Source: Icerya purchasi
Taxonomy: Eukaryota > Arthropoda > Insecta > Hemiptera > Monophlebidae
Assembly: GCA_039619475.1 (NCBI GenBank)
Contig: CM077116.1
Coordinates: 7,364,501-7,428,500, forward strand
Direction of reading: 5' to 3'
Length of the DNA stretch: 64,000 nt
Numbering within the stretch: position 1 is the stretch's first letter; every line of letters begins with the position of its first letter. The position numbers were made by a program, and so were the translations under genes. The notes beneath the pieces are model-generated. The model saw only the letters and a program-made list of their open reading frames with translations. It was not told the DNA's origin and made no database searches. Positions 56,794 through 64,000 of the stretch are shown one piece after another.

Positions 56794-59464
56794 TAGTGTC
56801 GTAATTAAGAAAATCCCTTTAGGCTAAACAGATTTGTTTGGCAACTGTTGACATTTTTTTTATTTTTTGCTGATCCAGTTTCGATGTTGAATCGATGAAG
56901 CGGTGTCTTAGTTATTAGTGCGTCCTTATGTCGTTTGCCTTTTAGTCTTTTAATAGTATAGCAACCTCACGAATTTCACGGTGCGAATTTATGCTGCCAT
57001 GTTGGCGCGCATGCGTGTGCACCAGCCACTGATGCATGCATAATCGATTGACTGTATTTAGCCTTAACATATGTTACTTTAAACCAGAGTGTAGCAACGG
57101 TACCATGTGGAAGGTTTTCCAAAGTGTTTGTACTATTTTCTTGCGGTTTGTGTCACTAGAATTTTATTGCCTGTCCATACTGCCGTTTAATAATAATTTT
57201 TTGATGATAAGTAAAATGGTACCAAGCGCGCTGGTCTAATGCAATGTTTCCTCCAGTATTAACTGTATTGCGAATTAAAATTCGGTGACACATAATTTTT
57301 AATTAAGCATGTAGCCACTTTAAATTCGGATTTATTTATTCAATAATTGAAAAAGACAAAAAAAGTAAAAAACGATTTTATATCGGTACGGGCAAAAAAA
57401 AACAAGTTAATGTCAGGGACGAAAAAACGAATAAAGAAAATGTTTATTAAGAAAATGTTAATAAACTATACAAATTTTAAAACGACATGCGCCTACTAGA
57501 GACCTCCTACCGCTTAAGGAATCATTTTAATAAAAAAGAAACGTAAAAAAACTATTCCGAATTAGAAGAAAAAAATATCTCAAAAAAACTCCCCAAAAGG
57601 AACAAAAAGAAAACAAGCACCAGTTTATTTTAGATACCGGAGTACCATTTTGGTGTAAATATTTCTGTAAAATTTCACTAACTTTATCCTTAAATTATAT
57701 CAAAAATCAATGCGATTAAGTTGAAACGCGTATTCATATTTTAGTAAGAAAAATTTGATTAAAAACAGAGTATTATATTTGTAAAGGAATCTCTGTCTTT
57801 GTTAAAACCGTTGACGGCAAACAACGTGATTTAATTTTCTGAAAATTAATCGGGACCTTTACACAAAAAAAAATTAATTTCTATTTAAGTTTTAAGAAAA
57901 GGGCAAATGCACTACCGATTATGAAATATCTTGTGTTATTATGTATGACGCATCATCTAGATGGTCTGGTGTACGTAATGTTTTGGAGTAACAATTCTCA
58001 AGATTCACTCTAAAAACTATATGAAAGGAAAAACAAAAATATATAGGTAGAAAAACTCATTCGCCGATTTTTAATTAGGAGTAATTCAGATTTTAGACGG
58101 AAAAAAGTAATTTTAACTTTTTAAGTTCTTGGTTGACGCAGAAACAAGTATAAATTATTTTGTAAATCGTCTCGATCAAAGTATCCTTGTAGTAATTATA
58201 AACAAAAAGGCTAATTTTATATACTTTGCAGTAAATTTCACTTTGACTAACTTTCTGCACGTTAAAATATTTTCATTTCCTTTCTTGTTTTGTTATGGCA
58301 CCAAAATGAATAAAGGCAAATCGAATAGCCTTATTCTAACCTACTTCTTTAAAGCTTATTTGTCGTTGAATTATTATACTGCTAAAAAAAGGAAATACAA
58401 ACATGTACATGCATAAGATGTACATTAATGCACAAAAATATGTACAAAATTTTACATAATAATTCGCTTCGTCTTTTTGGCCTCGTGTATTTGTAGTAAA
58501 AACTGAATACACAAATCACTGCCAACTGTTAGTTAAACAATGTGAGACGCAACACTGTAATATTGATCAGCAGCTTACCAAACAGAAACGTAACGATGGT
58601 TTTATACTTTACACATTACTATTATTTATAGATTATTGTACAATTTCTGTTGTTATAATTAATTTATGTAAGGTGACGTGCATATTTAAAATTGGTGAAT
58701 GCTTTTCTAGTCTTTTTTATGATTAGATTTTATTTTCTTTCAAATATATTCATTGTTACCAAACTGTACGTGATTTGTAACTTTTATGCACAGGCACACG
58801 CACACACACACATTTACGAAAATTAAAAAACTAAAATACAAAAATTCTGTTTAACGTTTGTTCTATTTTCATTCAAATTTTTAATAGGCTCATCCGAACG
58901 TGCATAAATTGTTCCCTTTCTTTGACAAATCGCTGTAATTAAAAAGAGTGATCGATTGAAATGATATCGTAACGTTACTGAATACACATATACCTTTTTT
59001 CTTAATACATCATTTACTTCGATTTTAGAGGCATTCTACAAGAAAATCGTGAACGATAAATCCAACGCAAACAGCGGCGCATGAAAAGAAATCACAAAAA
59101 CAAAAAGGATAATCTTTCTACTTGGGATACGTATGAAAAACAAAAAAATCTCATAAACAGAACTGCTCAATACCAAGTGCATGTATACACTACTTTTTCT
59201 CCTTACTCTTTATTTCCGTTCTATCTTGTTAACAACGACTTTGTTCCTTCTGTACGTTCGGTTTTTACCTCTAATTTGTCCAATTAATCTTTTGCTACAC
59301 TATTCCTTATATGTTTTTCTTTATTTAGTCCTCGCACTATGCTTTTATCTTTTCTTTTATTAGTTCCTTCTTTTCCTTTTTTCTTCCACCACACTCTACT
59401 ATCCTATCTCTTTCCACTTTCCTCAATTTCTCGCTTTCCTCTACGTAGGAGTTGCAGAGAAGTC
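56794..59464 (+). other. Intergenic or downstream AT-rich region
   Basis: A-rich tracts (about 57340-57620) and a pyrimidine-rich stretch (about 59190-59450) that may belong to the LINE relic that follows. No gene is supported. Confidence 0.4.
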
Positions 59465-59870
59465 TTTGAACGTAAAATTAGACAGGAAATCAAAGTTAGT
59501 ATTAAGCAAATAAAAATTGAAAAATACGTTAAATATTTCAGTGTAATAACAAACGAAAACCTAGATTTCAGTAGACACGTAGAGTATTTATGTAACCAAA
59601 TTACAAAAAGATACAACTGCTTTTTGGTCCTCTATACAAAAATCTATGACTATAATTTTAGAAATACAGTTATATATCATACAGAGCAATATCTGAATCC
59701 TATTTACCGTTCATTATGCTAAAAATCTAAGTAAAACTCAAACAACCAAACCATTAAAACTGCAAAGGAAAATACTGCATATAGGACAGTATCGCATGTG
59801 TTTGCGTGGTTTATCGCTGAAATTCCTCATATAAATCTTAAAATAGAAGAGAGGACTAAGATGAATTAAA
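59465..59870 (+). pseudogene. LINE RT thumb relic
   Basis: The plus strand reads EKYVKYFSVITNENLDFSRH, then ITKRYNCFLVLYTKIYDYNF and LNPIYRSLC. In a later frame it reads AYRTVSHVFAWFIAEIPHIN and LKIEERTK. The second block parallels the AYRTVSxxALxVxAGxPPxxLxxEER segment of R1/LOA-type LINEs. The RT core is absent. Confidence 0.55.
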
Positions 59871-60007
59871 AAACTATAGGAACTGGAAAGAATGCTTAAG
59901 CATAACTAAAAATCGGATCTTCGAAGAAGGGAACAGACCTTAGTAAAATGGCAAGAATTGCATGGAAAAGCAACAACTGATGGTAGGCTCAAGCAATTAC
60001 CCTACGC

Positions 60008-60193
60008 GGTCACAACTTCACAACAAACGAAGAAGTTGTCGCAGTAGCGCAGATGTTTTTCAAGGCAATACCTGAAAATGAATTCTCGAAAACGTTCACT
60101 AAATGGCAAGACCGAATGGGCGCGTGCTTAGCAGTGAACGGAGCATATTTTGAAGACGATATTCGATTACTTACTGATAACGGTTCGGAATAA
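60008..60193 (+). pseudogene. Mariner-type transposase C-terminal fragment
   Basis: An open stretch of 61 codons plus stop, without a Met start. GHNFTTNEEVVAVAQMFFKA, then TKWQDRMGACLAVNGAYFED. The FxxxEEVxxAVxxWF...RWxxCxxxxGxYFE arrangement is the C-terminus of mariner-type transposases. It is a different subfamily from the copy at 48.6 kb. The catalytic part and both terminal repeats are missing. Confidence 0.6.
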
Positions 60194-61282
60194 AAATTGA
60201 TATACTATTTCATTCACTTTTTTCCGTTATTAAAAATCTTACAACGGTCCGGCTTATTTCTAAACAGCCCCACGGCAGCTTGTTTCCAACGAAATGATCT
60301 CGTCAAGCGCTTGATCGATAGATAATAAATCAAATATGTATCCTAGCATGTTTTCCAGCACATGGTTGCGCCTGGCCGTCTGTACTGAACTCAGTCTCAC
60401 CTTTTTTGCGACAGCCTATGTATATATATATATATATAGGGTGGACCAAAAGAAGCTACACATGTGCCATAATTAACTACACACCACTCTTTTAAACGTT
60501 TATTCTCAAAAAATGTATATACGCAAATTCTTTATTTGTATTGAGTTTGTAATCATCACGCGGTAGCAGCACCATCGTACATGTATATTTTGCATCATAA
60601 TTTATTATCATAAACAGGAGATGGCGCTACATACCAATTAACTATATGCTTGCTAATATGGTGCAAATTATTGAACCTATTTACCAGATCCGGTTTACGT
60701 AACCATTACTATTATTATTTGTTACCAGTCCATTTTTTTTTTTAGATTTTATTTGATAAATCTTTTCACTTTGACTTTAGAATAACACAAATATAATTAA
60801 TCAAAATACATTAATTTATCTGAAACACAACAATCTGTAAAAATATACACGTGCATGAAATATTATTGATAATGACTGACAATTACATAGGAAACATAAG
60901 TTTATCAAAATATAATTAATACATACATAACTACAATTCTTAAAAAAAGCACCATTTTTTTTTTGCATTTTTATTGCTCTTTCTTTTTTTTTTTATAGGC
61001 ATTAAACAGCAAACTATATTAACTATCTATATTTATGTATATTTTATTTTTGTATCTATGTATATTATATTACTACAACATTTAATATAACTCAGTTTAT
61101 TACTACCGCGTTTCTAAATACTGACATCCTCTACCAAATCATTATTTTACTATATATTCCCGGACATTCGTTTCGGGATTAATAACCCGAAAAGACAGAA
61201 GAAAATGTATAAGAAAAAGTAACGCTGACTCCTTTGAATATATAATTACACTGCCCCGCATGCTCTACGAGGAGCCAATGAT
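60194..61282. other. Downstream region, may hold the 3' end of the gypsy relic
   Basis: A TA microsatellite at about 60420-60438 is followed by gggtggaccaaaagaagct. No LTR could be delimited. Confidence 0.35.
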
Positions 61283-62480
61283 TCACACACCGGAAATTTC
61301 CAGTGCCGCCAAATGGAAAGGAATATAAGATTCACCTTTAAAAAATTTTATTGAAACGTGCGTCAACTGAACTAAAATGGTAGCTGACTTGCGATGACCA
61401 ACATTCAGTTGAGGCTTTAGGTTGTATTTAGCTATACTGATAAAAGTGTTCAATCGATACGTTTTTTTATGGCACAAAATTAGTAGCAACATTCCGAATT
61501 CTAAATTGACTTGTTCTGTGGGGTTATTTTTTGGATAATAACGTACTATATGACTTATTTATACACCCCTATGATCAAAATATTCCATTCAGACCTTACT
61601 TCGAAAAACTGAGACGTTATCTGATACAATCGTATTAATTTTACCTAGAGCTATTATAAAATCCTTTACCTTGTTTAGAATGTTTCGCGACATTAACTTA
61701 TTCATGGAATATAACTTTGTATGTTTAGAAACGGTGTTGTGAATTACTAAAATCTACTTTATGCCCCGTGATATTAGTAATGGAACAAAATCATCTGGTA
61801 TAACAATGTGCAAAGATATTTAGATTCATAGCAAACTAACCCCCCCCCCCCCCCCGTGGCATATGGTATAAAGTTTTATTTACTTACATATTTCATAATT
61901 GTTTATTACCCTATGAACTTATTTTTTCATTTTTGGAAAGTGGAAGTTTCTTTTAATAATTTAATACAGACGAATTTGCCTAGGATGCGCATATTTTTCA
62001 AGTTCCACTTCATTTTCTGGCATGTATAGTCACCACCCAGGATCCGTTTTCGGATCTCTAAAAATTAGTATTTTATCATGGATCATATAATAATGTCGCA
62101 TCTTTTTATTTTCTTTAAACATTTTAGAAATAATACCCCAAGATTTGTTTTCTTTTTGAGAATTACCTGGATTTGCGAATGCGCTTTGAATTTCAAAATT
62201 CGATAGAAAAGATAGCTTCATAATTATTGCACAATATTGACTTTTTTCTAATTCATCAGTAGACCAATTTCTAGAGATCATATCTGCTACTACGTTCTAA
62301 ATAATATAACATTTTTACGCTAAAAATAGGCCGAAGTACGGCCACCACACCAAATATGGATTCAAAACATGATTCGTTCTGAACTGAAGATATATGCCTA
62401 ATCTGAAATTGAATTGGGTGTCAGAAAAATCTGTAAAAATAAAAGCGACCAAGAGAAAGAAACTACCCCTAATATTTCAG
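61283..62480 (-). pseudogene. Ty3/gypsy-type retrotransposon integrase relic
   Basis: Minus-strand fragments in order: NVVADMISR (about 62300; end of RNase H), YYMIHDKILIF and LYMPENEVELEKYAH (62100-61995), IIKRNFHFPKMKK and VHRVINNYEICK (about 61955-61880; integrase zinc-binding region), ILVIHNTVSKHTKLYSMNKL (about 61745; first catalytic Asp changed to Asn), NTIVSDNVSVFRSK (about 61640; second Asp kept), YYPKNNPTEQVNLEFG (about 61545; Glu kept) and LNVGHRKSATILVQL. Several stops and frameshifts, and a C16 run, interrupt it. It is a decayed insertion with no intact ORF. Confidence 0.75.
61840..61855. repeat. C16 homopolymer
   Basis: An uninterrupted run of 16 C on the plus strand lies inside the gypsy relic. 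It is exceptional in this AT-rich window. Confidence 0.95.
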
Positions 62481-64000
62481 TTAGATCCATTGAGCTTAAT
62501 ACATTATGGGAAGCTTAACTGCACAATCCATGATACTTCATTAAGAGTCCGTGGGACATTTTTTTATCATGTCACCTAGCCCTGTGTTTCTTCATATATC
62601 TTTTCAGATGTGCTTCAAAACTTACTACTAAAACTAGAAAACTAATTCTGACGAAAGAAATTTAAACATACCCTTTGAAAAAGAAGCAGAAAAATCATGT
62701 TTAGCAAACATTATTAAACACCCAGAACGATATTTTAATTTACGGTACACGTTATAAGGTAGGTTCTCTTCGTAGAAAACATAAATAAAAGTGCAAACAC
62801 TCATGGAAGTCTAGTTGACGAAATAGCTGATGTACCTGAAATAAAGCAGCTTATAATTAATTTTAAGTTTAATGACTGAAAGAAGGAACCTTTTGAAGCA
62901 AAAAATCTATCGAGGCCCCAAATTTTGTTAAAACTAAGTTGCTCAAGATAGGGCTATGACGATTATTCAACAATGACAAAAAAAGATGAAAGTAGTGATC
63001 GGAAGATGTTAAAGAAAACATGTAAAAATGTTTTCTGTGTAATTTTATTGTATTAGTCACAAATTAAATCTGCTCGCCAACAACCTAAATATTGTTCTTA
63101 AAAGTCAAAGCTGTATATTTTTACAGTCGCAAATATTATCATTTTTCTCAAAGAATTTATTCTGTGAAGAAAATTATTCCCCAAATATGTTTTATAAAAA
63201 TACCCAGTGCTACATTAAAAAAATAATAAAAACCGTAAAACATACTTCATTTCTGTTCTCAAAAGTCTCAAAAAACTCACTCGAGAAAGTAATTCTGAAA
63301 TAAGAAAAATGTCCACCCAGTTATTATACATTGCTACATAAATCACATTTATATTAATTTTGCATTCTTCAGATAACCACTGTAAACTCATTAAAGTTTA
63401 AAAGTACTACAGTGTAATCACGTGTGAAGTACATAAAAATATAATAACTGTAATGAAAGGACGTATATACATAGATTGTTTGTCTTTCAAACATATTGAG
63501 ATATATGCGAGTTGATAACTTTGCTGTCACGAAAATAGAAAAATTTAATTTATGATGTGTAAATGCTACAACCAAAGCGTCTCCAAGACCAGATGTGATA
63601 TACGAACATATGATTCATTAGAACTGAAAAAATCAATGTATCATCCCAAAGCAAACTATCTGAAATCGCAAGTTAAATGCTAGAATTTGCTAAACTAAAA
63701 ATACATAGTATCTCCTATTTTATAGTGGCAAAGATCCGATTAAGGTAATTTCAATAATGAAACTACTTAATTTCCAATGATACACTTCGATAATGTTTTC
63801 AGTGCCACCACCCAAGCGTCTAATTGACAGGTGGGCGATACGTCATTATCTTTATATAGCAAACTCCCAGAATTTTTATAAATGAAAAAAATTATACATT
63901 TTGAATTTTCTGTTCCAAGGCAAATGGACAGGATAATTTTCCATTTTCATTTAAATTTATTTTGTTGATCAGATATTTTGATATCACCAATAATACTATA
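62481..64000. other. Right end of window, nothing firm
   Basis: AT-rich sequence with no supported gene. RNase H- or RT-like traces of the antisense gypsy relic may continue here, but none is clear enough to call. Confidence 0.35.

Noticed and set aside
60420..60520. gggtggaccaaaagaag as a mariner or LTR terminus
   Set aside because: No matching inverted or direct repeat partner was found nearby.
63790..63900. Exon-like SVPPPKRLIDRWAIRHYLY after a ttttcag acceptor
   Set aside because: Short, no donor or gene context, and possibly part of a decayed element at the window edge.

Overview
This is an AT-rich eukaryotic window with long introns full of transposon remains. The host gene and the mobile-element families fit an arthropod, most likely an insect. 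The order cannot be fixed from the sequence alone.

One host gene can be supported. It is the + strand ortholog of vertebrate GARNL3 (GTPase-activating Rap/Ran-GAP domain-like 3). Thirteen coding exons lie between 1296 and 55090. All splice phases agree, and they give 666 codons plus a stop. The first visible exons encode the middle and end of the Rap-GAP domain, including the HIGNDI helix that carries the catalytic Asn thumb. The later exons encode the CNH (citron homology) domain and a polar tail. The promoter and the N-terminal exons lie left of the window. The other recognised protein-coding sequence is mobile-element sequence inside its introns or downstream.

Layout. The 1-1295 intron holds an RNase H relic of a pyrimidine-rich I-like LINE. 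The 11.7 kb intron 4000-15736 holds a nearly intact CR1-group LINE (minus strand, two full ORFs), a 5'-truncated sister copy, a candidate gypsy-type LTR fragment, another RNase H relic and a 21-bp minisatellite. The introns from 15890 to 23007 hold a Jockey-like 3' end and a 0.6 kb inverted-repeat element. The 13.8 kb intron 23107-36868 holds several Jockey/I-type LINE relics and a pogo/Tigger-like DNA transposon whose right end is exactly duplicated. The 4.9 kb intron 42224-47135 holds a 142-bp insert with a hammerhead-ribozyme-like core and a 12-bp target-site duplication, plus two LINE relics. The 7.6 kb intron 47257-54830 holds an internally deleted mariner with both inverted-repeat ends, and the longest I-like LINE copy (zinc-knuckle ORF1, endonuclease, RT, RNase H, poly-A). 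After the stop codon come an RT thumb relic, a mariner C-terminal fragment and an antisense Ty3/gypsy integrase relic.

The candidates for something new are three: the ribozyme-bearing short insert, the CR1 family whose copies are bounded on both sides by (AAT)n arrays, and an unidentified coding-like stretch near 56.5-56.8 kb. No CRISPR array, bacterial feature or rRNA was seen, and no tRNA could be supported.
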